A stretch of 64,000 nucleotides of DNA from Paenibacillus athensensis (GCF_004514475.2 NZ_MYFO02000001.1:682001-746000); one strand, 5' to 3'; numbered from the stretch's first letter, positions 8,868 through 18,148 are shown. Made by a program: numbers and translations. The notes: generated by a model not told the origin, from the sequence alone.

Positions 8868-11387
8868 TTAGCACCAATGCCAAGGATCAGGCACGCAGGA
8901 TGGCGGTTTGGGCGGTGTAGCCGCCGTCATCATTTGCTCCCACGTCAAATGCTGCGGTGGAGTTTGGTTCAAATATTGCGACAGCTTTTGCCCATTCGGG
9001 CAGGTTGTCGTGCCATCCATCACATCCTGCGTCATTTGCGTCGTTGCCAGCGCGAAGCGCACCTGCTCCAGCGTACCCGTGGAGTCCGGGCGAATCACCA
9101 TCAATACGGAGCCGTAAACATGTAACATACCGTCGGCATTGCTGATGACATAAAATTCAACATAACCTTTCTGCAGCTGTGTCGTATCCGTACTGATATT
9201 CGTCATATGCCATTTGTGGTCGGGAATAATGACCTGATCAATCTTGGCGGAAGATAACAGCGGATACCCGTTATTGCTGAAGGCCGTCTGAATATCCTGT
9301 CCCAAAATCTGCTGATTGAACTCGGTAGTCATCGTGCCCGGCAAGTCAAACAAATGGACGCCAATCGGGCCGCCCGATACATACAGCGTCGTACCAATTT
9401 TTACAATGGTATAAATCGGATAAATCGTATCTCCCGTATTCGTAATCGTCCAATACGTGCCTAGCGTAACGACTTGAACCGTAGCGTTGGAAGCAAGCGG
9501 GTAATTATTGGCGGCAAACTGACTGCGCAAATCCGATGAAATCGTCTGACTGTCCAGACTGGACGCATAAGAGGACGGCAAGGAGAAAAACGGACCTTCA
9601 TTCAGTGAAACTGCGGCATTGGTCAGAACTGTATCCTGCAACCGCGCCTGCTGGAAGGACGTGCCTTGCATATTGGAAAAAGCGAGCGAAGCCTGCTTCT
9701 TATTAAAAGAAGGCGTTAAGCTGGCTCCATTCATGATCGTGCCGATCAGATTGGCCGAGTCGAGATTGCAGCCGAACATACGCGCTTGCGACAAATCCAT
9801 GCTCGCCAGGTTGGCGTTCGCCAGATCCGCTTCCTCCAGATCCGCATTATCGGCTTTCGCCGCATCGCCGTACCAGTTGACGCCGGACATATTCACCGCA
9901 TACAAGTTGGCGTCAGTGAAGATGGCATTAGGCATATAAGCACCCGCCAACACGGCTGCATCGTTGCTGGAGTCATACATCCACACGTTTAATTGAGTGC
10001 CGTCGTTCGTAATTGTATATACCGTATTGACGTCTGTAATCACCCAGTTTTGTCCGGGAATCCGCACCGTCAGCGTAGCTGCAGGCGACAATGGATGACC
10101 GGCCGCTTGAAATGCTTGCTGAATAGCCGGCGTAATCGCCCCGCTATCGAGATCTGTCACCAGCGAGGTGCTCAGTGTAAAAGCCTCCTGTTTGGCGCCA
10201 AGCTGCGCGCCGGTCAAATTGGCGCCAGTAAGCGTGGAATTGGATAAACTTGCACTGAACAGCTTGACGCCGTTTTTCAGCGAAGCATTGGTCAAGGTAG
10301 CAAAGCTGAGATCAGCCCCAGTCAGATCGCTTCCGTCAAACAACGCTCCGGTTAAGTCCGCGTGCGTGAATGTCACGCCGTTCAAAGCGCAGTTGTTTAA
10401 TCGCACATTTTGCATGCTTGCACTCGTAAAATTCGTATGCGCGTCGATTTCCGCTCTCGTCAAATCTTGATTATTGAGGTTCGCTCCGCTTAACGTAGCT
10501 CCGGGAATATGAAAGCTGTCGATATTAGCCAGCAGCAAATTCGCTCCGCTTAAATCGGCCTGCGTAAAGTTCGTGCCGATGACAATGGCGCCGTACAAAT
10601 TGACGTTAGCCATCGATGCCCCCGTCAAATTGGCGCTATCGAGCGAAGCGTCGGTCAGGTTAGTGCCAATAAAGGTGCTTGAGGATAAATTCGCGTCCGA
10701 AAGCACTACAAATTTCATGACTGCATTGGAAAAATCGGCGCCTGTCGCTGTGCAGTTCGGCATGATGGTATAATTCATCTGCGCGTTTGCAAAAACAGCC
10801 TGCGACAAAATCGTATCCGTTCCCTGAAGCGTCGCTTCAAACAAATTGGCATGGCTCAAATCGGCATGCGTCAAATTTGAACCTGAAAAATCCACATAAC
10901 TCAAATCGGCCGATTCCATATAAACCCAGGTCAAGTCTGCGGAATGCAGCACGGAAGCTTGCTGGATTTGCGCAAGTCCCGGCGTAATACTGACTTGAAC
11001 CAGCAGCGTGGTCGCGGGCGGATTGCTTGACGACACCCGGTTGACGGCAGTACCGTCCATATTGACATAATACGTCGATCCGGAAGACTGCTCTGCCAAA
11101 TAAACATTGCTTCCGCTTGTCACAAGCGTAAATGTAGCGGGGTTCCCGCTGCGCTGTTCACTGGACACATAAGCGCTGCCGTTGTATACAATATATTTGC
11201 CGTTAGCTGCCTGCAGCCAGAATCCGCTGGTTTTGTCACCGTAAGCATTAAAGCGCTGATCGGAACCGGCGGAGCTCGTGGAAACACCCACGAGCTGACC
11301 GCTGGACTCATCCAGGCTTAAAAACGTATTGACCCCTGTATTGCTGAACGTCCATTTTCCGATAAAAACCATAGAATCCGCGGGCAT
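8868..11387 (-). CDS. Pentapeptide-repeat protein with three DLD/WxIT modules
   Basis: This 839-residue protein has three kinds of region. Residues 1 to about 130 (FIGKWTFSNTG, FWLQAANGKYIVYN, NVYLAEQSSGSTYYVN) look like a beta-rich fold reminiscent of fascin-like trefoils. Two blocks of pentapeptide repeats of the A(D/N)Lxx type (ADLSYVDFSGSNLTHADL; ADLTGALFDGSDLTGADL) cover about 145-395 and 490-600; such repeats form right-handed quadrilateral beta-helices. A recurring module of about 75 residues sits near 402-475, 600-672 and 678-760, with a FxLxxSL...LDxG...AF...G.PL...W.IT pattern. The same module occurs in the 1303-aa protein of this operon. No signal peptide is seen. The start follows AGGAGG by seven bases. 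The function is unknown; a structural or adhesive role is inferred. Confidence 0.88.
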   Translation of the reverse strand: MPADSMVFIGKWTFSNTGVNTFLSLDESSGQLVGVSTSSAGSDQRFNAYGDKTSGFWLQAANGKYIVYNGSAYVSSEQRSGNPATFTLVTSGSNVYLAEQSSGSTYYVNMDGTAVNRVSSSNPPATTLLVQVSITPGLAQIQQASVLHSADLTWVYMESADLSYVDFSGSNLTHADLSHANLFEATLQGTDTILSQAVFANAQMNYTIMPNCTATGADFSNAVMKFVVLSDANLSSSTFIGTNLTDASLDSANLTGASMANVNLYGAIVIGTNFTQADLSGANLLLANIDSFHIPGATLSGANLNNQDLTRAEIDAHTNFTSASMQNVRLNNCALNGVTFTHADLTGALFDGSDLTGADLSFATLTNASLKNGVKLFSASLSNSTLTGANLTGAQLGAKQEAFTLSTSLVTDLDSGAITPAIQQAFQAAGHPLSPAATLTVRIPGQNWVITDVNTVYTITNDGTQLNVWMYDSSNDAAVLAGAYMPNAIFTDANLYAVNMSGVNWYGDAAKADNADLEEADLANANLASMDLSQARMFGCNLDSANLIGTIMNGASLTPSFNKKQASLAFSNMQGTSFQQARLQDTVLTNAAVSLNEGPFFSLPSSYASSLDSQTISSDLRSQFAANNYPLASNATVQVVTLGTYWTITNTGDTIYPIYTIVKIGTTLYVSGGPIGVHLFDLPGTMTTEFNQQILGQDIQTAFSNNGYPLLSSAKIDQVIIPDHKWHMTNISTDTTQLQKGYVEFYVISNADGMLHVYGSVLMVIRPDSTGTLEQVRFALATTQMTQDVMDGTTTCPNGQKLSQYLNQTPPQHLTWEQMMTAATPPKPPSCVPDPWHWC

Positions 11388-11408
11388 CCAATGACCTCCT
11401 GCCGCTAG

Positions 11409-12128
11409 TTAGATTGAATCAACTGAATGAATGGAAACCGTACCGTTTTTGCCTGTTTGTCCCGAAGTACCCGGGGTTCCTGCCGTACCACTGGCTCCGG
11501 GTTCGGCACTGCTTGGGTTTTGCCCGGATACGATGCCATTCGCGCCGCCTTGGCCGCCCACGCCGCCGACTCCCGCCGTACCGCCCATGCCTCCCATTCC
11601 ACCGATCGACTGCCCCATCGCCGGTATTTGCAGAGTCGAAGTCACATATTGCACGGAAATCACGCCGCCGTCTCCGCCATTGCCGCCGTTGCCGCCATTG
11701 CCGCCGTTGCTCCCGTTGCCGCCGTTACCGCCTTGTGCCGGCGGCAGCGAGCTGGAGCACTTTGACGCCTGCTGGCCGGCATTCCCGCCGTTGCTGCCAT
11801 TGCCGCCGTTGCCGCCATTGCCACCGCTTCCACCGTTGCCTCCGGCGCTGTAAATCGTCAGGATCGATTGCGACTGGATCGATTGGCAGCGCAGCACGAA
11901 ATCGGAAGCGCTCATGCCCGCTCCACCCTGTGCCCCGGCCGCGCCTGAGGTCGGAGCGTTCGTTCCGGGTTGACCGTTCGTAGCTGGCGTGCAGTTCGGA
12001 GTATCCGTCTTGTCGTAGCTGCCATTCTGGCCATTTGCGCCGTTGGCTGCCGCGTTCTCGCCGTTTGCGCCGCTCGAACCGTCTTGACCATTCGCGCCCT
12101 GAATGATGATATCGTAATTAACGCTCAT
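11409..12128 (-). CDS. Gly-X-Y/GGN-repeat protein, 239 aa
   Basis: The protein is almost wholly glycine-rich. It begins [20 protein letters not shown], where the Gly-X-Y triplets start, and has blocks of GGN and GGM repeats around residues 90-175. Non-repeat interruptions carry single cysteines ([22 protein letters not shown]). It ends [14 protein letters not shown], matching the end of the 416-aa neighbour ([14 protein letters not shown]). Proline is scarce, so a collagen triple helix is less likely than a polyglycine-type bundle, but this is inference. There is no signal peptide or anchor. The start is supported by GGGAGG nine bases upstream. Its position between the 416-aa gene and the pentapeptide gene, 21-28 bp from each, places it in the accessory operon. 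Confidence 0.82.
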   Translation of the reverse strand: MSVNYDIIIQGANGQDGSSGANGENAAANGANGQNGSYDKTDTPNCTPATNGQPGTNAPTSGAAGAQGGAGMSASDFVLRCQSIQSQSILTIYSAGGNGGSGGNGGNGGNGSNGGNAGQQASKCSSSLPPAQGGNGGNGSNGGNGGNGGNGGDGGVISVQYVTSTLQIPAMGQSIGGMGGMGGTAGVGGVGGQGGANGIVSGQNPSSAEPGASGTAGTPGTSGQTGKNGTVSIHSVDSI

Positions 12129-12156
12129 TACCGCAAGCCTCCCTTATAAATAATAA

Positions 12157-13407
12157 TTAGCCTTGAGGCACGTTATTGATATAAACGGTACCGTTCGTTC
12201 CGTTGTTGCCGTTCACGCCCGGCGTACCTGCCGCGCCGCCTCCCCCGTTCGGATTGCCTTGACCGCCGTTGCCGCCGTTGCCGGCTGCTCCGCCTTGGCC
12301 GCCTTGTCCCTTCGTAGGCACGCCCAGCGAAACGGAGCCGTTATCTCCCAATGTCTGGTACGTAAAGTAGATGTTTTGGCCATTACCAGCATCCCCGCCG
12401 GTTCCGCCATTGCCTCCGGCACCGCCTTGACCGCCTTTGCCCTGCGAACCTGCGCTGCAATAGGTTGTGGCGCTGCCGCCGTTACCGCCTACGCCACCTG
12501 CGCCGCCGTTGCCGCCCGTGCCACCTGTACCGCCGTTACCGCCGCACGACATTAACGTAACAGGTCCTTCCACCACAGTCAGCGTCGCCCGCACGACTTG
12601 AGAGTCCGAACCGCGCGAACCGTTGCCGCCGTTGGACCCGCCGTTGCCGGTTCCGCCTGTGTTTCCTTGACCGGCTTGCGTGTCGCACGAGCTTTTGCCG
12701 TCGGAGCCGGAGCTGCCTTGGGATCCCGGATTGCCATTACCTCCGTTGCCGCCTGCAGCGCCGTTCTGACCGTCCGCTCCCAAGCTGACAAAATTGTTCA
12801 TCGGCTGCTCCTGATCCAGCGCTGCGCTTGTTTGCTGAACGAGATTGTCGACCAGCAGAGTCGCGTTCGCTTGGCTGATGATTTGTCCGCCGGGCTGGAT
12901 CGTAATCGTCCCGAAGCTGAATGTGGTCGGCTGATCTCCATTACCGGCAAGAATCAGCGGATTGCCCGGCGTCACGACAACGTCCTGTGCGGCCATGACA
13001 GCCAGCTGTGTCGGGAAATAATGCTTTTGCAGTGCTTCCTTGTACGATTGGACTGTTTGCGAATGGCCATAAATGTAAGTCTGGTAGGCATGGCACAGAT
13101 CCGCTTTTTCCTGCGTCGTCAGCTCCGAATACGGAACCTCTGTCCGGCTGGCATTCCACTCGGTCAGCGGTGCATGATGAACGGAAAGCTGGTTGGTCGC
13201 ATACAGCTCATCCGGATTGCCCCCGAACTCTTTAAAATCGTCGATGCTCGGAATGGTCACAAACGTCGGTTTCACGACGGACTGGTCATCCGGATGTGCT
13301 GAAATGTAAGTCGCCCCGTTGGCTGTTGTAATCGTCTCTTTGTGAACAATATCGTCGGAAATTTGAAAGCGGCTCATAAATTGCGTGCGAATTTGTTGTG
13401 TATTCAT
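12157..13407 (-). CDS. Head-domain protein with long GGN-repeat tail, 416 aa
   Basis: Residues 1 to about 200 form a non-repetitive head ([62 protein letters not shown]). This head is clearly homologous to the whole of the 186-aa protein encoded immediately upstream. From about residue 208 to the end the chain is Gly-X-Y and GGN repeats ([19 protein letters not shown]) with cysteine-bearing interruptions ([27 protein letters not shown]). It ends [14 protein letters not shown], the same type of C-terminal strand as the 239-aa protein. No signal peptide is apparent. The start follows GGGAGG by seven bases. A fibre-like architecture, head plus rigid glycine-rich shaft, is my inference; no known family is recognised. 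Confidence 0.85.
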   Translation of the reverse strand: MNTQQIRTQFMSRFQISDDIVHKETITTANGATYISAHPDDQSVVKPTFVTIPSIDDFKEFGGNPDELYATNQLSVHHAPLTEWNASRTEVPYSELTTQEKADLCHAYQTYIYGHSQTVQSYKEALQKHYFPTQLAVMAAQDVVVTPGNPLILAGNGDQPTTFSFGTITIQPGGQIISQANATLLVDNLVQQTSAALDQEQPMNNFVSLGADGQNGAAGGNGGNGNPGSQGSSGSDGKSSCDTQAGQGNTGGTGNGGSNGGNGSRGSDSQVVRATLTVVEGPVTLMSCGGNGGTGGTGGNGGAGGVGGNGGSATTYCSAGSQGKGGQGGAGGNGGTGGDAGNGQNIYFTYQTLGDNGSVSLGVPTKGQGGQGGAAGNGGNGGQGNPNGGGGAAGTPGVNGNNGTNGTVYINNVPQG

Positions 13408-13453
13408 CGTAAATCCTCCCTGGGACCATCAGCGGTCCGTTCATATTTTTTTA

Positions 13454-14014
13454 TTAGTTTTTGATAAAGGTATTAACTGTCATGATGACCGGAGCGTTAC
13501 AAATGATTTGTCCGCCAGGCTCCAAGGTGAGCGTATCGCAAACGACCGGCACCGGGTCATGCCCATCCGGCTCGATAATCAGCGGATTGTCTTTGGTCAC
13601 GACAATATTTTCAACCGCATACACGTTCGCTCTCATTGGAAAATAACGCTGGTTGACTGCATCGGCGTAGCTCTGCACCTCAGCGGCCCGCCCGCCGAGC
13701 ATCGCTCGCAAGGCTGCGTAAACGCTCCGGTCGTCGGCTTCGTTAAAATCCTCCGCCGATAATCCGCTCTTCGTCTCTGGCCACGGCTGCGGCACCTCTG
13801 TGTTCAAATTGCCGTTGCCGAGCCCGCCGACAATCGCCTGCAAATCAGCGACGCTCTGAATGACGATAGACTTGGCGGCAATAGCCGAAGCATATCGGGA
13901 ATTACTGGACAAATAACACGGACCGTTCATATCGCCTGTCCGCAGCGTCCCCTTGTGCACCTCGGCTTCGCTCAAGCCAAGCTGCTGCAGCGTTTGATTA
14001 TACAAATTCCCCAT
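13454..14014 (-). CDS. Stand-alone head-domain protein, 186 aa
   Basis: The start is set at the ATG at 14014 (MGNLYNQTLQQLGL) because GGGAGG lies seven bases upstream; a longer reading from 14047 lacks such a site. The sequence parallels the head of the 416-aa protein across its length: QSYADAVNQRYFPMRANVYA versus [36 protein letters not shown] versus [16 protein letters not shown], and LTLEPGGQIIC versus [11 protein letters not shown]. It stops where the glycine-rich tail begins in the neighbour, so it is a tail-less paralogue. The repeated VVT..NPLI and PGGQII strands suggest a beta-helical or jelly-roll unit. It lies 46 bp upstream of the 416-aa gene. Function unknown. Confidence 0.82.
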   Translation of the reverse strand: MGNLYNQTLQQLGLSEAEVHKGTLRTGDMNGPCYLSSNSRYASAIAAKSIVIQSVADLQAIVGGLGNGNLNTEVPQPWPETKSGLSAEDFNEADDRSVYAALRAMLGGRAAEVQSYADAVNQRYFPMRANVYAVENIVVTKDNPLIIEPDGHDPVPVVCDTLTLEPGGQIICNAPVIMTVNTFIKN

Positions 14015-14047
14015 TTTATTGCCTCCCATATAAAGCACAGCGTTCAC

Positions 14048-14078
14048 CCGGCGTTACGCTGCAAACGCGATACGCCGG
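14048..14078 (-). other. Intercistronic hairpin inside the accessory operon
   Basis: A perfect 7-bp inverted repeat (CCGGCGT/ACGCCGG) with a 17-nt loop lies in the 87-bp gap between the 1303-aa and 186-aa genes. No T-run follows on the minus strand, so it is more likely an mRNA processing or stability element than a terminator. Confidence 0.4.
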
Positions 14079-14101
14079 AGTGACGACTGGCCTGATTGTT
14101 C

Positions 14102-17100
14102 TTATGCAACCGGAATCGAATAGACCTCAAGGTTCGATCCGCTGCGGATGACATCAAAGGTTTGCGTCGGGTCGCTAACCGTCCAATAACCGCTTGCGCT
14201 GACCGTGACGATTTGCGTCGGATTGGCTAACGTGATACCGTTGGCGGCGAAATCCGCCTGTACGGCCGCAACGTAGCCGCTGTCGAAATCCGCTTGCTGG
14301 CTCAAATCCAGATCAAACAGCGGCGGCGTCGGCACCCAATGGCTGATGGACGGTTCCGTTGTATTGTTCGGTCCGATAATCGGCTCATAGTTCAGCGTGT
14401 AGACGTTGCGCCATACATCGACGACCAGACGCGCCGCACTAACGTATTGCGGATTGGTTGGCTGCATCCGCGAATCCGGCGTCCGCACGAGGAACGTGCC
14501 GTCCGGCTCGTAAATGTCCAAGGTATAGTCGCTAGGACTGTTCCCGCTGCCGACATAGGCAAGCACATATATATATCCCTTTGCCTCTACCGCCACATCC
14601 AGATAGGTGATATCGGTCCGATTGTCCGGATTGTACAATGCCATATAGGATAAATAACGGTTTACGTTCAAAAGCTGGCTGTTGACTTCATCTTGAGCAA
14701 TGTAATACGATTGCGCGCCGTTCCAGTCCTCAACTACCCAAATGCTGCCTTGCGCGCGAACATCGACCGTTACATTGTTCAGCACATCGTAAACATTCAG
14801 CGCATCGTTGTTTTTGCGAATATCGTAGACCGCGTTACGGGTAGGATCAGTAATATTCCATTCCGCCCCCGCAGCGACGACGGTGACATAAGAGCTGATC
14901 TGATGGTTGTCCATCTGCGTGCTGTCATAAGACAAGTACACGCCTTCGTTCGCAAACGCATTAATAATCGCGTCGGAAAGAACGCCTTGATCAAGGTCAC
15001 CGACCAACGAAGTGCTCAGATCAAAAATATGGGTCAAGCCGTGACTTTGGAACTGCAATTGCAGCGCCTCCGAGAAGACGCCGTTATCGAGATCGGGCGC
15101 ATATTCAGCTGCATCCAGCGAAAACAACCGCTCGCCTAGGAAGCTCGCCACCGGATTGCCCTTGGTATCGAAGGATTGAATTCGTTTATTCAGCGTTTCC
15201 AGAATCAGCACGCGGCCGTCCGGTGTCACTGAAATCGCCTTTGGCCCTTGCAGCAGTCCCTGCCGGACGCCGAGGCCCGAAACCATCTGCGCATCGGGAG
15301 CATGCGCGTCGTCGGTGCCTTCGTTTGGAATTTGCAAAATCTCCATCTTGCTATCCTTCCAGCTAACCCCGATAACCGCTCCGTTCGGATGTACCACCAT
15401 AGCGTCCATGTTGCCCAGATTGAACCGGCCCCAGCTCTTCAAATTCGGATCGTTCAAGCCAAAGCCGTTTGAACCGTCCTCCAAATTCACTTGACGCAAG
15501 TTCAACTGATTATTGCGCGTATCCAGAATAAAGTTGTTTTTGCTGACCTGCTGCTGCTCGCCTTCCGCCGGCTGCACGCCAAAATCGTCATAGGCAATAT
15601 AAGGCTGCACCGTAAATTGCACCTCGGACATTTTGTATCTGGATTGCGGATCTGCCAACACCGAGACGTTTTGACAAACATAGTTTTGACCCGATGAGCT
15701 CCAGGCGTAACCGATTTGGAAGGCTTGTCCGTTCAACGTGATGTCGACCGGGTTGCAAATAAAATGGCCGCCACTGCTGCAATCGAGATTGCCCCGCGTT
15801 GCCGTTGGCAAATCGCCGGCATGCCAGATGTGTTTACCGCTCGTGGCATCATACACGATTTTCTCTTTATAATCGTATTGGGTGTCTTGTGTCAGCGGAA
15901 CGAGAATTTCCGTAATATTGCCTTCCAGCGAGAGCGACGTCGAGCCCTCATCCGGGAATGCCGGCATCCAGTCGGTTTGATACTTGCCGCAAAGCCAGCC
16001 GCTTGTCGAATAGATGCCCGCGATAATCTGAATCGTACCGCCCACCGGCAGGTTGGAGAATGTTAACTGCAGCGGGGTATTCGACGTGACTTCCGGCATT
16101 TTGCCTTTGAGCACGAAATTCGTGCCCCCTTGGTATTGCACCGTCACCTGGTAATGGTCGGAAACTGCCGGCCATACCGCTGTTTCCGGATGTCCAGGCT
16201 CGCCGTGCGCCGGATCTGGATGAAGGGTGAAATTCAGATCCATCGCCCGCGAAATATCTACCGTCAGCGTAGCCGGCGAAGAGAGCAGTTCTCCGGTCGT
16301 TACTGCCATTTCCGCGAAATCAATCGCCATATTGGCTGCGCGCAGCGCCCAGCCCACGAATGGCACGTTATCCTCCAGCTCCGCTACTGTAATTTGCTCG
16401 GTCACATACAAAGCAAGCTTCTCCAGCCCCTTGGCTAACAAAATACCGGCCATCGCATCGGCAAACGTAAACAGCACCGATTTCGTGTTGCCTAATGCAG
16501 CTGCCGTTGCCACGCCCCCGCCCACAATCGGAAACGCTACGGCCAGCGTTGCGATCACATTCTCGATATCGGCAACAAAATCACTGAACCATTTCGTGCT
16601 CGTAATCGCCGCTCCGGCGACAAGGAAAATCGACGGAATGCCATATTGGAACACCCCGGTCAACAGCGCACCCGACGGATCGACCGTGCCGTCCCATTTC
16701 GAGGTGCCCAGACAACCGAACATCAGCTTCAGGCTGGCCGCATCGTCAGGAAACACAAAGGAAAGCGTGGTCGGATCGGTTGGCATCGGAATGCCGAGAA
16801 TTGTGTTGACAGCCGAAACACTGGAAATAAACTTTTTCTGATCGTTTTCAAACCAGCTCGAAATCGAAGACGGCAGTTGTTCTTGCCAGCCCTGCGGATT
16901 GCTGATGACATCGCCGTTTTCATTAAAAAACTCCGCGTACGCCGTCAAGGAGCGCAAATACGTATTTTTCACCTGAATGGAAAACGTGTTGTCCGAGTTA
17001 AAGCTGATCGTATCGGCGTATACGCTCAGACCGTGGTTCGGCGTTTCTTCCTTAACCGTCCACTTGAATGTAGAGCCTGTTTCGGCAAATACGGCACGCG

Positions 17101-18013
17101 GCGCTGCGAACGATTTATTGACCGCGCTGCTCTCTGTGCCCCCGCTTTGTTCGTAAGCGCTTTTGCCCTGATTCACGGTCCAGGTCTGATTTTGCAGCGA
17201 TGTATCGTTGCTCGCGGTCTGCATGGCTCCGGTCATCGGCGACGTAGCGTTTTGCACGGTCATGTCCGACCAGCTGTATACGTAGATCGGATCGCCGGCT
17301 TTGCGCGTGCCCAGATCATAGCCATAGGTCAGCGGCTGCCCGTATTGGTCGACCGAACTTGTAATCTTTGCCCAGCCGCCAGAAGACGAAGCAGGGCCCT
17401 GTTTGCTGATTTGCGTAGCCAAATTGTAGACCTGATTATATTGAGTGGGATTGATATTCTGCGGTGGCGCAATATGATCGTTCATGACGATATTGGCGGT
17501 ATAAGGCTTATTGGTGGCGAGCTCGGGATAGTGGAACAGAATGGCGACGGCAATGTCCCAGGGGCTTTGCAGGTTTTCTGCATCGAGGTTAATCTGCAAG
17601 GCGTCCTGAGTAGTCAGCGGTTCCGCACCGAGGCTTGTCAGTTTAGGGTGAAGGTGCAGCGGATTGGCCGCCAGCTTTTTCTGAATATGCTTGTGGCGGT
17701 GCTGCTTGGGAACATGAAAGGCAAGGTGATGCAGCTTGGGGAGATAAATATCCGGGTTGTCATCGGGAGAAGTAACGCGGATGCGCGTCAAACGATCAGT
17801 CGGCAAGTGGTCTTCAGGAATTTCAACGTAGTGAGTGAATCTCGTGCGGTGCTGTTCGGGGATGTGTGCCAAAGCTTTGTTGGCAAGAGCGGCTTCGCGA
17901 AGCGACTGTTCCGTATGCGTCTTCAGTTCATGCTTGTGAAGACCTACATGCAGCGTTAGCTGCGACCCGTTTGTTGAACCGGCCACCAGTTCAAAATGCA
18001 ACGTTCGATTCAT
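14102..18013 (-). CDS. 1303-aa hydrophobic-core/NHL protein, first gene of the accessory operon
   Basis: No enzyme family is recognised. Residues 1 to about 150 are basic and His-rich (LHVGLHKHELKTHTEQ, FHVPKQHRHKHIQKKLA). A region shared with the 844-aa paralogue follows (PWDIAVAILFHYPEL, YNLATQISKQGPA, SGGWAKI). Residues about 454-545 hold several hydrophobic, small-residue-rich helices (IPSIFLVAGAAI, ATLAVAFPIVGGGVATAAAL), reminiscent of membrane-inserting segments but not proof of them. NHL-like blades follow near 900-960 (GLLQGPKAISVTPDGRVLIL). DLD/WxIT modules are at about 963-990 (half), 995-1075 and 1232-1302; the middle one begins IFDLSTSLVGDLDQGVLSDA. There is no signal peptide. AAGGAG eight bases upstream supports the start, and a promoter-like sequence is at 18149-18177. 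It may be a surface or pore-type component, but this is speculative. Confidence 0.87.
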   Translation of the reverse strand: MNRTLHFELVAGSTNGSQLTLHVGLHKHELKTHTEQSLREAALANKALAHIPEQHRTRFTHYVEIPEDHLPTDRLTRIRVTSPDDNPDIYLPKLHHLAFHVPKQHRHKHIQKKLAANPLHLHPKLTSLGAEPLTTQDALQINLDAENLQSPWDIAVAILFHYPELATNKPYTANIVMNDHIAPPQNINPTQYNQVYNLATQISKQGPASSSGGWAKITSSVDQYGQPLTYGYDLGTRKAGDPIYVYSWSDMTVQNATSPMTGAMQTASNDTSLQNQTWTVNQGKSAYEQSGGTESSAVNKSFAAPRAVFAETGSTFKWTVKEETPNHGLSVYADTISFNSDNTFSIQVKNTYLRSLTAYAEFFNENGDVISNPQGWQEQLPSSISSWFENDQKKFISSVSAVNTILGIPMPTDPTTLSFVFPDDAASLKLMFGCLGTSKWDGTVDPSGALLTGVFQYGIPSIFLVAGAAITSTKWFSDFVADIENVIATLAVAFPIVGGGVATAAALGNTKSVLFTFADAMAGILLAKGLEKLALYVTEQITVAELEDNVPFVGWALRAANMAIDFAEMAVTTGELLSSPATLTVDISRAMDLNFTLHPDPAHGEPGHPETAVWPAVSDHYQVTVQYQGGTNFVLKGKMPEVTSNTPLQLTFSNLPVGGTIQIIAGIYSTSGWLCGKYQTDWMPAFPDEGSTSLSLEGNITEILVPLTQDTQYDYKEKIVYDATSGKHIWHAGDLPTATRGNLDCSSGGHFICNPVDITLNGQAFQIGYAWSSSGQNYVCQNVSVLADPQSRYKMSEVQFTVQPYIAYDDFGVQPAEGEQQQVSKNNFILDTRNNQLNLRQVNLEDGSNGFGLNDPNLKSWGRFNLGNMDAMVVHPNGAVIGVSWKDSKMEILQIPNEGTDDAHAPDAQMVSGLGVRQGLLQGPKAISVTPDGRVLILETLNKRIQSFDTKGNPVASFLGERLFSLDAAEYAPDLDNGVFSEALQLQFQSHGLTHIFDLSTSLVGDLDQGVLSDAIINAFANEGVYLSYDSTQMDNHQISSYVTVVAAGAEWNITDPTRNAVYDIRKNNDALNVYDVLNNVTVDVRAQGSIWVVEDWNGAQSYYIAQDEVNSQLLNVNRYLSYMALYNPDNRTDITYLDVAVEAKGYIYVLAYVGSGNSPSDYTLDIYEPDGTFLVRTPDSRMQPTNPQYVSAARLVVDVWRNVYTLNYEPIIGPNNTTEPSISHWVPTPPLFDLDLSQQADFDSGYVAAVQADFAANGITLANPTQIVTVSASGYWTVSDPTQTFDVIRSGSNLEVYSIPVA
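14118..15125 (-). repeat. DLD/WxIT modules in the 1303-aa protein
   Basis: Protein-level repeats. A half copy reads FSLDAAEYAPDLDNG (near 15125). A full copy reads FDLSTSLVGDLDQG...AEWNITD...YDIRKNNDALNVYD (about 15030-14790). A C-terminal copy reads FDLDLSQQADFDSG...GYWTVSD...FDVIRSGSNLEVYS (about 14318-14108). Conserved features are an opening FxL, an LDxG, an AF..NG-like helix end, an aromatic-x-(I/V)-(T/S)-(D/N) strand, and a final LxVY strand. Three matching copies are in the pentapeptide protein. DNA identity is low, so the duplications are old. Confidence 0.7.
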
Positions 18014-18148
18014 TTCTCAATCTCCTTTTTCAACTTGTTTTCCTTCCGCTGTTTCGATAAGTGCCGACCTTGCATGCTTGCAAACATGACAACGGACGAT
18101 AGATTTCTTTGGAAAAAATGGATTCTTTAGCCATCCGATGCCCTTACC

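Noticed and set aside
11640-11860. GCC/CCG repeat clusters resembling a non-coding repeat element
   Set aside because: They are codons for GGN/GGM glycine repeats in frame in two supported genes.
16646-17959. 437-codon plus-strand frame across the 1303-aa gene
   Set aside because: Antisense shadow; no ribosome binding site, and the minus-strand gene has a strong start and a paralogue.
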